64,000 bases of DNA from NCBI GenBank assembly GCA_020465985.1, contig JAANYP010004335.1:248001-312000 (forward strand). Direction: 5' to 3'. Source of the DNA: Centrapalus pauciflorus (Eukaryota; Streptophyta; Magnoliopsida; Asterales; Asteraceae). The translations under genes were made by a program, and so were the position numbers. Every line of letters begins with the position of its first letter. Position 1 is the stretch's first letter. This document shows positions 44,633 through 56,700 of the stretch, one piece after another. The notes under the pieces were generated by a model. The model was not told the origin of the DNA. It worked only from the letters and a program-made list of their open reading frames with translations, and did not search any database.

Positions 44633-44920
44633 TCATACTTTCAAAAAGAATGTTTAATTGTATGACTAAAAACAAGTAAGAGACTTAGTTGCCTAGTATA
44701 AAATAGATTTCCGGTAATGTAATTTCCTTGTAGGTCTCTTATTTGATTATAAGCTTATAACTTACAAATGAGAACCAAACTGAATTTAGTCGGTTCCAGT
44801 CCAGTCCATTGTGGTTCAGTTGTTTTTGGTTTTGTCAGTCCAGACCCATTTTTGACATTAGTCTTAGGCTTATAGTCCTGGTATCCAAAAGGGAAATTCC
44901 TGAGGCATGCACACCCAAAC

Positions 44921-44938
44921 CCCCCCCCCCCCCCCCCT
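44921..44938. repeat. Poly-C tract
   Basis: A run of about 18 C residues followed by TCCC and an A run. Such runs are hard to sequence and its length should not be trusted. Confidence 0.9.
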
Positions 44939-45262
44939 CCCAAAAAAAAGAAGTTTTTTTAAAAATTTTCTTAGGAGAGATGAGGGAGTAAAGTAGGCGG
45001 CTGTAAATGTTCAAAATGGTTAGCACCCAAGTAGGTTATTCTACCTTGGTGGAGTAAGCAGGCAGCTTTAAGTAATTAGCACATGTCATCACGCTTGGCA
45101 AGTCATCATCCGCTGATTCCGACAATACATTTGGATTGGATGCTACATTAGTGGGTGTTGAAGAATGCTGCATCAGACGGAATATAAGCCCGTCACAGAA
45201 CATTAGAGACGTTATCCTGACATATAAACCATCAGTATGCAATACATACCTTTCTCACAATT

Positions 45263-45545
45263 GTCAACTGTTCACGGATTTCCTGGGATTCATTGGAATT
45301 TGCATTTAAAATCCCGTGTTTGGTTCGCAGATTTTTAGTAAGGATTTAAAATCCCAGGATTTCGTAAATGTCTTCCTTCTTTGATAGTTAAAAACTCAGT
45401 CTCCCCCCTAGGATTAGTGAACATGCATTCTTCAGATTGACAATTTTTTTCTATAAGATGATGCAGATGCTTTGATAAAATCCTGACAAATGCAAATGCT
45501 GCATAATACAAATCCTTTAACAAAATGCAAATCCCAGAGAAAAAT
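45263..45545. mobile_element. MITE inside an UPL exon
   Basis: The exon encoding VLNPK is cut from its continuation LTIVRK by about 280 bp, with inverted ends of the type CTGGGATTTGCATTT / AAATTCCAATGAATCCCAGG and internal AAAATCCCAGGATTT repeats. The size and motif suggest a Tourist-like MITE. The exact ends are uncertain. Confidence 0.65.
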
Positions 45546-45723
45546 ATTTCCCTTTAGGATTCAATACTGCCAAACCAGCAGGTGGAAGCCGAGGTGCACA
45601 TTGACAGAATGCCCTTTGCTGCTCCGGGTTAAACTCTCCATTATCTCAAGTAACTAAGTCGTCATGATCAGAAAATTTTATGATTAGTTACTATTCTCCT
45701 AAATGACAATGTATAAGAAACAC

Positions 45724-45963
45724 AGAGGTGGCGATTTTGGCCCGATGGGTCTTAGCAAGGCCGGCCAAAATGGCCCAATCCATAATTACAAAAGAAAAAC
45801 ACAACTTAATGCATAATATTTAAACAAGTTTTTAAAACAATCTTCAGAAAGGATATGTTAAACAAGGTTTTTAAACAATCTTCAAAATTTTAAATAAATT
45901 TGGTTTTTTAAGCCTTGGATCCTTTGGTCCATTGGCAAAATTTGAGCCAAATTTACCACCTCT
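45724..45963. mobile_element. hAT-like MITE in an UPL intron
   Basis: AGAGGTGGCGATTTTGGC at the left mirrors GCCAAATTTACCACCTCT at the right. The flanks (AGAAACAC, AAAGAATC) agree only in part. Two AAACAATCTTCA.AA units occur inside. Confidence 0.65.
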
Positions 45964-48900
45964 AAAGAATCAAAACCCATATGCACGGGTGATTTTACGT
46001 ACATTAACAACTGCAGGGCTCTTGGAAATATATCCATGATCAAACTTTATGTGTTCCGCAAGTTTGTCAGCCTGTAGTTATAAAAGTTTCAATGATACAT
46101 TCTTCAATGGTACATCTATATTGAACAATAACTTGTGAACCTGAGAAACAAGAATTTTACCTCCCATAACTCTCTGTGGCCACAAAGAAGATAATCCAAT
46201 TCACTTGGGGAGAATATTTGCAGTGCTGAAATGTCAAAGACCTGAAGTTGTACAAGCAAACACATTAGCTGAACATTACAAGATCGTGTACGTATGATGA
46301 GAGAGATGTTTATAAAAAGACCCTCCATAGATAATAAACTGTTGCATCTAACAATAAAACTAAAAGTTGTCACCAATTTACAGTGTGAGAAAGACTTCAA
46401 AAAATACAAGCAAAGAAAAGGTGCTGTAACGAATTTCCTTTTTTTAGAACTGGTTCGGTTCCAAAGCATGAACCTGACACATACTTGGGTTAGTTTTAGG
46501 AAGAAGACTTAAAATAGCGCCATTTTAAGTTTGAAAGATTAAAAGAGAACCAGTTTGGTTCTGGTTTTAAACAAACACGGACAACAATGAATGCTTGTTT
46601 TTAAAAAAATTGAACTGACGGCCAAACTGAGTCAGTTTTTTAACAAATGTACAATAAGAACCAAATGAAACATAGCTGGTTCCAAAAAAAATATGAACTG
46701 ACGGCCAAACTGAGTCATTTTTTTAACAAAGGTACAATTGAGAACCAAATGAAACATAGCCGGTTCCAGTCCAGTTTAGTTTTTGGTTTTGTCTCTCCAT
46801 AATAAGTTTTAAGTATTGCACCATATCCGGTATTTGGTTCTTAGGTTTTTAAAAAACCAGTCCTCAGTTGGCAATATTTTCAATATCAGTTCTCGGTTTG
46901 GTGGGGAGCCAGAACCGTAGTTTTTATGCAGATGATGATCTGGTCTGTTACAAATTGGTTTAGAATACGTCCCAATGAACACCTTAGGGGCTGTTTATTT
47001 TTAGAATGAAAATGTCATTCCTTTGTATGTTTGGCTGGCTAAAGGAAAAGGAAATTCCTACCAGAAGCGGACCCAAAAACATTTGTTTTCTCATCCTTCT
47101 CTTTGAGTTCAACTTCCAATGCCATACTACCATCAAGTGTGTTAGATCTCCACATTCTCAAGTCTGCCTTTTGCAGATCATGACATAAAAGAGTATAGAA
47201 CTCTAAAGTAGGACCCAATCTAGTGCCAACTTCACCAAAATATTCTACTTCTAGAACAGCCCTTTGGCTTGAATACATCTCCATGACTTTAGCAGCAGAA
47301 TCCAAAATACGATTCCTGCAAACACGGACTTTCTGTCGCCGTAATCGTCCAACCCTCAAGTCACTTTCGGTCATGGATAACTGGCCATCTGCACCCTGAT
47401 GCTGTTGAATCCGATATAATGCACGAGATAACCCAAATGCAGTTAATAAAAATACTGGCGCCTCGTTTCAAATGGAAACAAGAATGGACATGCTTTTGTC
47501 AGCTGATAACACCATGAAGGAACGCTACCAGTGCAAAGCGCAAGCACATCCTGAATTTGCCGAGACAACTTTGGAGTTAATTTACTATTGATGAACTCAT
47601 CAGCAGGAACCCTAGGACCGGTAACATTCAGGTCATCTAGAATCAAGATTTTTCCTTCAGAGAAGCTATCGATAACTGTCTGGGCACGTAAACGTGGCAC
47701 AAGCTGATTTAAACCCTCTAATATATGTAGTAGAGCTAATATATTATAAGTAGGATCAATCTTTTCCAAATCACAAGGAAGCTCCCCCTGCAAAAGGCTA
47801 TCTAAAAGATACATTTGATGTGCAAATTAATCCGCTTTTGAAGATACGGTTGTGGTTGGAGGATTTATGTTCCCAACTGATGTCTGATCACTTTGGGCTT
47901 CGGCTCTTTGATACGTGACAACTGACAGTGTAGACATCAGTCAATATGTCACTGTCGTTATACCTTTCTTCATCACCGTCCTCGAGGACAAGCTGTTGAT
48001 TGATCGCTTGAAAGATAGTTACATCTCGGTTAAGTTGCCTACCACCTGAAGAAAATATCAACCAGGGAGAATCATTGGTGCCAAATAATACGCATTGTAC
48101 CCATTAATTTTGACAAAATACGCATCTACACTCTGCAAAATTTTTATCAGTGGTGTAAAATATCAAATTTATAAAACAATGAGCAAGCTTAACACTCAAA
48201 AAAAGGCCAATTTATAAAAAGTGGGTTGAAAACAAGAGCAGTTAGGTCAACTGGTTGTTATCCAAAAAATACTAATAGCTTGGAGAAATCACTCATTCCA
48301 TCTCACTATTCAATATTCGACATAGCGGAGGGTTGATACATACACACATTTTATACGTGAGAAGAAGACAAGGTGTCAGTAAATATTGAAATATTGATGC
48401 AGATCATAGTTAATAGAGATGTGTTACAATTCAAAAGTATATTAGGATAACTATAAGAACAATTGTGATCCTATAGATGTCGAATCAGTTCATATTCATA
48501 CTTGATTACATATGCCCACATATTATTGGACATATTCTAGAAAGCCATTTTTAACAAATTCATTTTGATGTTCCCATATATATGGCACAATGAGAATGAA
48601 CATGTGATTCTGGTTTAACTTATTTGATTTGAGGAAGAGCAAACAGAGAATGATAAAAAGAAAAAGAGAAAAATGTATAATTGACTTGGCATCCTACCCG
48701 ATTCAAGACCATTATGATTCTTAGACATAACTGTAATGAACTACTAGATCTTTCTTATTAATATCACAAGTGCATTTCCACCAAGCGTTGCGGTGGGGTT
48801 AAAAACATGAAGCTTTTGATTGAAAAAATAGATATACCGTAGTTTATACTAGTACAATGCATGTTATATCTAATAAATTATTTCAGATATTAAACCACAA

Positions 48901-49006
48901 TCAAGACTGATCACTTTTCAGAAGAATGGGTTGCAATTGCCACCTCCATCGTTTATCTATGTGGTTCCAAGATGCAAAAAGACAGAAAAAAATCATGTTA
49001 CAACAC

Positions 49007-49024
49007 ACACACACACACACACAC
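49007..49024. repeat. (AC)n microsatellite
   Basis: About nine AC units in an intron of the UPL pseudogene. Confidence 0.95.
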
Positions 49025-49305
49025 ATAATATGTATAGAGAGCATACCTCAGATGTTGTTTGAGTGTCCACAGATTTCATAAAAGTGTCTTTATCCGAAGA
49101 AGCCTTTCTTAGACAAGCATTTCTTGTATGGGGTCCTCTCCCCTCATCTTGTGTTGGCTTCAAGACAGCTTTTTTCCCTTCCCCTTCGAAGAGCTTGCAT
49201 TTTTCTCTTGTGGCGTTTCCATTTCAGCTGAGTTCCCTATACTAATTGATGACCTGGATTTCGTGGAGTGATGACAGGTAGCTGAAGCAGGAGCATAACA
49301 AGAAG

Positions 49306-51074
49306 GTGATGATGCTATTTTTGTGGTTGTTTTTTAAATTAGTTGTGGTTATTGGTAAAAATATAAAAGTTATTGCTATTTTTGATGATAAAAAAGTTGC
49401 GCTAACCTGCTATATCAGGTTTCCAGGCCACATATGGCTAAAATAGGTTAAAAAAAATACAAAAGTTGATGCTATTAATGATAAAAATTAACTAATTTTG
49501 CTATAAACGGGAAAAAAGCAAAAAAGCATTGCTATTTTCAGCATATAAGCCAAAGTTAAAATCCAAATTCATTTATAAGTGGGTATGAACGACAAATTCC
49601 TATAAACAAATATTTTGATAGAATGTACATGAAAATTTAATCCGAAGTTCAAATCATACTAATTTAATTTCCAAGTCCTTCAAATCTTATTCCACGAGCC
49701 AAATGCACCCTTAGAATCTGAAATGGCTTATAAGATCGTATGAAATATGAAATGGCTTAAAAGATCATATCAAGGCAGCAAAGCACAGTATATTCATTTG
49801 TTATATGTTTAGAGATCAACGTAAACTCATCTGTTACATATTTCTAAACATTAAAACAAATTAAACTTTACAGATCTGTGAGCATAAACATAACACTAAA
49901 CTCAATTGTTATATGTTTAGAGATCAAAGAATGAAATTAAACAAACTAAATATTCAAAACTTAATAGAAAGGTCAAAAACAAAGGACTCTCAACATTAGG
50001 ATAACCTTCTATTGAAGGTTTATTATAATTATTTGATTCAAATTAAACATTACGAAGGTGATATACCAAATTAAACTCACTGATTCGAAGCAGCAGCAAG
50101 GCACAGCCTGTGACGACAAGGTAGTGTTCAACCAGAAAATCCACAATCCGAAACCAAAACAACTCTGAATACACTTACAATCAGAAATATTTGTAAAGAG
50201 ATTGAGTTAATACAACCTAAAAGTCAATCGAAATTACAAAGATCAGCATTAATGTGTTTTACTTGTATCACACTCGCAAAACATACATTTTGAAAACCCA
50301 AACATCTCCAATTTAACGGAAAATTTGGAATATATGTAAAGAGATTAACTTAAATGCAATCAAATTCATGAGGACAACACAAAAATCGATCCTAAAATGC
50401 AGTCAAAATCACCAAACGAACATTTAGGCATTAAGGATGAATTGTTTAGGTCAAATAAAATTAAAATCCTTATATCATAAAGCAAAAGCAAAGAAGCCGA
50501 TTGAGGATGAAGCGATGATGTCAAATGCATTGAGGGAGAAGATGGGTGTTTTAGAGAGATGATTTATTTTGTAGACATGGCTTCATGAAAATTCTAAATT
50601 AGTTTAGTACTGTTTGAAATTGGTCTTAGAAACAAAAACAATACAAATCTTAATATTTTATAATCATACAGTCTAATCTTTCAAGCGACCCCAATTACAC
50701 CCACACTCTCCACCATTCTACACTCCACACAAAGACATAATCAAATACTCAAAAGTGCATATGATTGGGACGCTTTGAAACCAAAACATTCGACTCATTG
50801 TATATGCATGGAGACCACCCCACATTTCCCTTCTATACCAATGTGGTACAAAAAACCAATCTTTTAATTTAGCAATAACTCAATTGGTACATGGGGTTTA
50901 TCGTATGTTTTATCTATACGTTATGCACCCATCAGGCATTCCTACTGTTCCATGTATATGTTACTCGCAATTTCATCTTTATAGTCTTACAAACCTCAAT
51001 ACCATCCCTTAAATGATATCATCAACGAGCAGATAAATGAGCCGCCTGTGTTTGGTGTTGTTATCGTCTCTTCC
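49306..51074. other. Spacer between UPL pseudogene and PPR gene
   Basis: No gene recognised. 49320-49540 holds a repeat with AGTTGATGCTATTAATGATA units around a palindrome-like ACCTGCTATATCAGGT core, similar in kind to the arms at 31728 and 34140. The remainder is AT-rich; its right end may be the 3' UTR of the PPR gene. Confidence 0.45.
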
Positions 51075-53504
51075 TCACCAGTAATTGCCACAAGAACACT
51101 TACCATTCCTAAAATGATGAAACCTCTTCCCATCTCTCACAACAATTTCTCTAGCCACAACTACCGACATGAACTTGAATGCATTGTGGCAATCCCCACA
51201 GATCCTCAGGTTCTTGAACACCCTGATCATGGCTCCCGAAGGAAGCTTTAAAAGCCCATAAGCAGCCGCAAGCTTCTCACTATGAGTAGACAATGCGTAT
51301 TCCTTCTGCTCGTTTTCCATATCATGCAACACAAACTTTGTATCCGGAACATACCCTATTTTCCTCATCTTGAAAACCAGTTGCTTGAGGTACTCGTAGA
51401 CTTCTAGAACCTCAGGATGCTTCGTATCATCAACCAAAAATACGTGGACCATATTGTCAACTTCGATCCAACTACAAGCAGGTTCTTTTTTCACCCCTCG
51501 AACCCGCATCAAATTTCGAACCCTTGAAACCTCATTCCATTTGCCCAAGTTTGCATACATGTTTGATAGAAGGATGTATGTCCCATCATGATGTGGCATC
51601 AGCTGAAAAAGTTTGTCGGCAGCTTTGATCCCTAATTCGATATTTCCATGGATCCTGCACCCACCGAGTAGCGCTTCCCAGATAGGAATGCCTGGATTGT
51701 AAGGCATTTTATCAATAACATTTGTTGCTTCGGAGAACTTTCCGGCTCTACAAAGCAAGTCGATCAAACGACCATAATGATCTTCACCTGGAATTATGCC
51801 ATACTGATCGTACATTGAATTGAAATATCGTTGACCTTCTTCAACTAGACCTGCATGGCTACAAGAGGAGAGGATTGTGAGGAATGTTATACGATCAGGA
51901 ACTATGTCTTCTTTCAACATTTGCTCGAAATGCTCGACCGCTTGAGCACCGTGTCCGTGTTGCCCTAAAGCTGCGATCATGGCATTCCATGATACCGAAT
52001 CTAAACATGGCATTGTAAGGAACACAGAATGTGAATCTTGGAGAACCCCACATCTAGCGTACATTGTGATTAACGAGTTGGATGCAGAAAGGCTTGATTC
52101 GAAGCCCGATTGGATGAGCTGAGCGTGGAGTTGGCGCCCATGATCTAACGACGCAAGCACTGCACAGGAAATTATGGCGCCAGCAAATGCGTAATCACAT
52201 GGCTGACATTCGTCAGATCTCATCTCGTTAAACAGTTTTAAACCGTCTTCCCCTGATCCATTTTGAGCAAATCCAGATATCATGACGCTCCAAGTCAACT
52301 GGTTCTTTTCTGGCATATGGCTGAAAAAGGAACGGGCTTCTTCAATTCGCCCTACATCAACATAAGCTGATAAAATCGTATTCCACGAAACAAGGTCTTT
52401 TATAGGCATCTTATCAAAAATTTTCCTTGCATCATCCGTTTTACCACATTTCCAATATAAGGTAATTAATGCGTTGTTTACACTAAGTAAAAAGTCACGA
52501 GACGGGTCTTTTACGGTTCGAATCATGTAAGCATGCACTTGTTTTCCAAGCAAAAACAATTTAGCGGTAGCACAAGCACTAAGGATACTTGTGTAAGTAA
52601 ATTCGTCCAACTTGATTCCCAGCAAATGCATCTTTCTCGACATTTCTAATGCGGTAGAAACAATCCCTTTATGCATGTACCCCGAAATCATAGCATTCCA
52701 TGCAACCACTAACTTCTCGTTCATACCATCAAAAACTTGACTGGCACCGTATAAATCATCATTTCTTATATACCCTGTGATAATTGTAGTCCATGACAAC
52801 TCGTCTTTAAGCGGCATTTCATCAAACAACTTCCTCGCGGCAGCCATCAACGAAGATGCAGTTACAAAAGGCGAAGAAGCACACTTGACATAGACCGAAA
52901 TAAGCGCGTTTATCACAGACGTGACAAACCCTGTACCGGACTTCACAATTTCACAATGTAGCTGCTGACATTGCAATTCATATTCAGCTATAAGTGACAA
53001 ACCAGCCAACATGCTCGTATAAGTGAAGTTATCAGGTTGAAAATCATACCTTTTCATTTCACGAAAGAGCTGAATTGCAGCATTACCATCACCATTATGA
53101 GCACTACCCGTTATCATGGCATTGTAACAAATGTTATCCCGAATATTTAATGGGGTGTTGCTAAATATCTCTCTTGCCAGCTTCAGATCTCCCGAGGCAG
53201 AGTATGCAGTGATAAAGGTCGTTCTTGCAACAATATCTGGTTCAGCAATTTCGTCAAACAGTTGGCGTGCGTATAGTATGTTGGCCGATTTGCAGTACAA
53301 GTCCATCAACCGGTTGAGGATGTGAGACTTTGGCCTGAACCCGGAGGCGATCATGTGCCCATGAATCATCCGGGCAGCTGAATTCGTGGTGGGAACTTGT
53401 TTGGAGCATAGTTGGAGTTGTGCAGCATAAAAGTTGGCTAGTGCCCGAACGACGTCAGTGTCCGTCACTCGGAGTTTTAGCGCCTGGTTTCTTAATGCAT
53501 CCAT
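51075..53504 (-). CDS. PLS-class DYW pentatricopeptide repeat protein, At1g25360-like
   Basis: An intronless, uninterrupted 809-residue frame, as usual for this family. Tandem 31-36-residue PPR motifs of P, L and S type fill residues about 30-600. Typical pieces are HILNRLMDLYCKSANILYAR, VVAWNAMISGYMHKGIVSTA, DLVSWNTILSAYVDVGRIEE and DSVSWNAMIAALGQHGHGAQ. After the E-type motifs (IWEALLGGCRIHGNIELGIK) comes a DYW domain: VKKEPACSWIEVDNMVHVF, the zinc-binding HSEKLA (near residue 740), CGDCH, and a terminal CSCGNYW. DYW domains are cytidine deaminase-like and act in C-to-U editing of organelle RNA. The ending is NYW rather than DYW, as in several family members. It looks orthologous to Arabidopsis At1g25360 from memory of that protein. 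No organelle target peptide is obvious by eye. This is the only intact cellular gene in the window. Confidence 0.95.
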   Translation of the reverse strand: MDALRNQALKLRVTDTDVVRALANFYAAQLQLCSKQVPTTNSAARMIHGHMIASGFRPKSHILNRLMDLYCKSANILYARQLFDEIAEPDIVARTTFITAYSASGDLKLAREIFSNTPLNIRDNICYNAMITGSAHNGDGNAAIQLFREMKRYDFQPDNFTYTSMLAGLSLIAEYELQCQQLHCEIVKSGTGFVTSVINALISVYVKCASSPFVTASSLMAAARKLFDEMPLKDELSWTTIITGYIRNDDLYGASQVFDGMNEKLVVAWNAMISGYMHKGIVSTALEMSRKMHLLGIKLDEFTYTSILSACATAKLFLLGKQVHAYMIRTVKDPSRDFLLSVNNALITLYWKCGKTDDARKIFDKMPIKDLVSWNTILSAYVDVGRIEEARSFFSHMPEKNQLTWSVMISGFAQNGSGEDGLKLFNEMRSDECQPCDYAFAGAIISCAVLASLDHGRQLHAQLIQSGFESSLSASNSLITMYARCGVLQDSHSVFLTMPCLDSVSWNAMIAALGQHGHGAQAVEHFEQMLKEDIVPDRITFLTILSSCSHAGLVEEGQRYFNSMYDQYGIIPGEDHYGRLIDLLCRAGKFSEATNVIDKMPYNPGIPIWEALLGGCRIHGNIELGIKAADKLFQLMPHHDGTYILLSNMYANLGKWNEVSRVRNLMRVRGVKKEPACSWIEVDNMVHVFLVDDTKHPEVLEVYEYLKQLVFKMRKIGYVPDTKFVLHDMENEQKEYALSTHSEKLAAAYGLLKLPSGAMIRVFKNLRICGDCHNAFKFMSVVVAREIVVRDGKRFHHFRNGKCSCGNYW

Positions 53505-54162
53505 TAGTAATCAAATCATCTTTGTGACTTAAACTTAGAGACGACGGATAATTGCTGGTACAGAAACACCATATTTAACTCCATGAAAACAATCAAGAAC
53601 ACTGACACACGTTGGTCTTGATGGATTGTTACAAGAAAGCTATTGGTACGCTTCTGGTGTTCTGGAACTGGGCGTTAGGAAGGAACTCTCTGATTCTGTG
53701 ATTCACAATTGGAAAAAATTAATGAAGCCAATGATGTTATTCTGTTTCAAGGCTGACACCAAGAACTCTAAACTTGACAGAGTATTTAAAAACATCGGGC
53801 AGACGCCAGACGGTCAATGAACCTAGCAACCCGGACACAAATGTTGTATTAATCTCTTCTTGCACCATATCTATTTTCTCAAACACCACCTCTATGCTTT
53901 TGATCTATAAATTTTCATAATAAATAAACCATAATTATGATATATAAAAAAAGAGATATTTTAGTCAACGACAGAGATATATGTGTAGTGCATGAAGTAG
54001 CACCTTTATTAATACATCTTACTCAATTTTTTTCCCAAAATAAAATCAAACTTTCAAAAAAAAAATTAAAAAACATCAAACTCTAGCTAGTTACTTGATA
54101 ATAGCATCTGTCAGTGACTGGACACCCACGCCAGCAACAAATAATGACCAAATCTTCGTACG
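53505..54162. other. Upstream region of the PPR gene
   Basis: No repeat was recognised. As the gene is on the minus strand, 53505 to about 54100 should contain its promoter, but no element stands out. Confidence 0.4.
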
Positions 54163-54473
54163 GGTTAATACCGAAAAAAACTCCATAAACTTTTCTTAGT
54201 TTTTTGATTAAGTCCCTAAATTTTTTTTTCTGATTGTTAAAGTCCATTAACTATTTTTGCCTTATTCAAAAAATCCACTATCTTTACATGTTTTAGCGAC
54301 TAAGTTCCTAAACTTTTTGTTTTGTTGGTTATGTTTTACCAACTCACCCGGTATCCGGTCAAAAATATATACTTTTGGATAATACAAAATAAGTTAGGAA
54401 CTTAAACAATCGAAAAAAAAAATTAGGGACTTAATCGTGAAAATGATAAAAGTTGGTTTTTCAATATTAACCC
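54163..54473. mobile_element. MITE with GGGTTAATA ends
   Basis: The left end GGGTTAATACCGAAAAAAAC is mirrored at the right (TTGGTTTTTCAATATTAACCC), with matching AAGTCCCTAAATTTT and AAATTAGGGACTTAA blocks inside. No clear target duplication. Confidence 0.6.
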
Positions 54474-54729
54474 CATAAAATAACAACCTACTCGTAACAA
54501 CAACATACTTTAATACATGTCATGGTTTATTATTTTTATCTTAAATCTGATTTAATATTATTGATATTATGGGTTTATTATGAAAAAAAAAAACCAACAT
54601 GTTTTCACTTTTCTGTGTTTTTGTCACTCAATGTTATTTTTTCCTCGTCATGTTAATTTTTTCTTTTTAGTTCACTGAAAATTGGACATTATATACCCGT
54701 TTTTCAGTTTTTAAAAACATAGTTTACTA

Positions 54730-55560
54730 ATTATTACCGTTTATTCGGTTTGGTTTCCTCGGGAAAATTTTGAAGACCAAACCAAAATCGAACCAAACTG
54801 ATTTCAATTGGACCAAACCAAACCGAAAATCGAATTCAAAATCGGTTTGGTGCGGTTTGAAAACCAAGAAAACCGAATTTCTATTTACCACTTAAACAAA
54901 TTATGAACTAGTTAATACTTAAATCTGAAAAACAATTTAGTTCATAATAGTTTAGGTCTTTAGGAGGGTACCAGAGCTCGAGAAGACAACAGAGCCAAAT
55001 CCAAAGTGTTGGAGAAGATCGACCTCGTCGGGGAAGACAACAGCAAAGTCAGAGATAGATTGACCTCGTCGGATAAGAGGACACACCTCGTCCTCCTCGT
55101 CGATTTCACCAGAGAACAACCAAATCCAGAGATAGATTGATTTCACCAAAGTCGATTTCACCAGGTTTGTGAACTAATGTTTTGAGAGAAATCGGGAATG
55201 AGAGGCTGAGAGAGTGTAGCAGCACATGTAGTCCTCGCCATCGTCGATTTCACCGGAGCTCCGAGCAGTCGAGCAGTCGTCGAGCACAGACCCACCGGCC
55301 ACCGCCCAGTCGCCCACGAAGCCAAACCGGAAAGAGTGAAAGAGAGGTCGGAAGAGCTGGGGTTCGCATTCTACGTGAGTATGTGAAATATGATATTGTT
55401 AATTGTTCCACTGATACATAACAGTATAACATAGATGTTAAAGTTACAAAGTAAATGTTATTTATTTTTTAAAAAAATTAAAAAAATCGGTTTGCAATGG
55501 GCAGCACGGCCGCGATGCGGCTGGGTTGGGCCGAAATTGCTTTTGGGCCGTGGGATCTAA
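54730..55560. repeat. AACCGAA-rich and GA-rich repeat block
   Basis: 54730-54900 is a dense set of AACCAAA/CGGTTT units like 1-240. 54960-55150 has short direct repeats of CTCGTCGG and GATTTCACCA. A CG-rich stretch at 55200-55380 gives small ORFs that look spurious. It may be one non-autonomous DNA element, but no ends were proven. Confidence 0.35.
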
Positions 55561-55624
55561 TTGGGGTTACTTTTGGAATCAATAAGTGATATTAATGATT
55601 ATGGGATACCCGGGTTTTAGGTTG

Positions 55625-55855
55625 TGTTTAGATTGCATGAATTTAAAATTATAAATTTTGAATTATAGGATTTTGAAATATTTAGGGGTATAGATGGATT
55701 ATGAAAGGTGGAGAAGTGAGGAATATAAAATCCTAAATGAGCTAAATCCTTTATTTTAATATTGTATCCAAACATGATGATGAAGGATTTTCAAATCCAA
55801 ATCCTAAATGGACTGTTTAAATCCTTCAAACCAAGGGCCACCTTAATTGTTGAAT
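55625..55855. mobile_element. Possible Harbinger/Tourist-like MITE
   Basis: GGTTGTGTTTAGATTGCATG on the left and CCTTCAAACCAAGGGCCACC on the right, with AAATCCTAAAT blocks in both orientations between them, recall Tourist-like elements. The ends do not pair well, so this is weak. Confidence 0.35.
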
Positions 55856-55869
55856 TGAAATTAATCTGG

Positions 55870-56700
55870 GGAGATTTATTGTTTATACATGGGTTTACCG
55901 AGACTGAGCCGAGACTGAGTTGGGTCCGCGGGTTGGTGATAATTAGCGGAGTGATCAAGGTGAGTATGCAAGTTCTTTTCAAAGGGCCTACTTTTATTTG
56001 AGTCAATATATGTGCATATATTTTCTGTGATGATATTGTGGGCACTGCGAGCTGCCCCTCAGGTATGATCCTACCCTTCTTTATATGTGATACATGTGAA
56101 TGTTTATTATTGTGAATGAGATCCATATGTTGTGATCGCGATGTCTTATCGCAGGAGCTGAGTGGCTCTATTTAACCTTGTGTAGGGTTCCCATATATAT
56201 ATATATATGGTTATGTTATTGTCTGGTCGCTCCTGAGCTTATTATTTCCGCTAGTATCCACGGGCATGGCTTGGCCGCAGGGGGGGAGGGGTTTCCCCAA
56301 TTGAGATGAGTATCTCATTATATATTGGATTTCAAGTGCCTCTGGGCAGAGGTTAGTGTGGCATGAGTTATGTCGGGTAGTGTAGAGATACAGTATTGCC
56401 ATGCGTATGTGCGTTATGTAATTATGTGTTTAAGTGCAGCGTCTAACCATTGCGTACTCACGAGCTGCGAAGCTTAGGTATTCGAGTTTGAATGTGTTTA
56501 TCAGAGGGGATAGAAGATAGGGCCAACAGTACCTGAGCGGAAGTAAGGAGCTTCGAGATTGTCGTCGAAAGTTCTGCATTTTGTTGATTGTATGTGTTCA
56601 TTGTACTGTTGGGAACTTGATTGAAACACTCATTTCAACGTAATGTAATAATTAATGGAGTTATGTTTAATTAATCATATTAATATGGTTTTTAAAGAAA
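55870..56700 (+). repeat. Gypsy LTR-like fragment (plus orientation)
   Basis: It shares a series of landmarks with 60010-60840 in the same order: CTCAGGTNTGATNC, GAGATCCAT, GGTCGCTCCTGAGCT, TCATGCGT/CCATGCGT and GTCTAACC followed by a CTCACGAGCT/TTCACTAGCT segment. The last also resembles the CTCACCAGCTTT segment of the chromovirus LTR read on its sense strand. It is non-coding. Confidence 0.5.

Larger units (their letters stand above)
44077..49305 (-). pseudogene. UPL3/UPL4-like HECT ubiquitin ligase pseudogene
   Basis: Minus-strand pieces match the C-terminal half of plant UPL3/KAKTUS-type E3 ligases, which pass ubiquitin from a HECT-domain cysteine to substrates. In order: Ser/Lys-rich exon (about 49305-49047, GAG/GTATGC donor); exon from 48045 (RDVTIFQAINQQLVLEDGDE); 47814-47443 (ELPCDLEKIDPTYNILALLH, PSWCYQLTKACPFLFPF); 47374-47039 (RILDSAAKVMEMYSSQ, VEYFGEVGTRLGPTLEFYTL); 46241-46161 (FDISALQIFSPSELDYLLCG); 46071-46003 (AEHIKFDHGYISKSPAVVN); 45653-45240 (EFNPEQQRAFCQCAPRLPP; LTIVRK after an insertion); 45167-45045 (DDDLPSVMTCANYLKLPAYS, with the catalytic Cys); 44142-44077 (LYKQLLYAISEGQGSFDLS, stop). 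About 200 residues of the HECT N-lobe are missing between the 47039 and 46241 exons. There are frameshifts near 47443, in the 45653 exon and in the 48045 exon, plus stops in the older exons. The N-terminal armadillo-like part is absent. Confidence 0.88.

Noticed and set aside
44921..44938. Poly-C run considered as a biological signal
   Set aside because: A homopolymer in a pseudogene intron; length error or simple slippage explains it.
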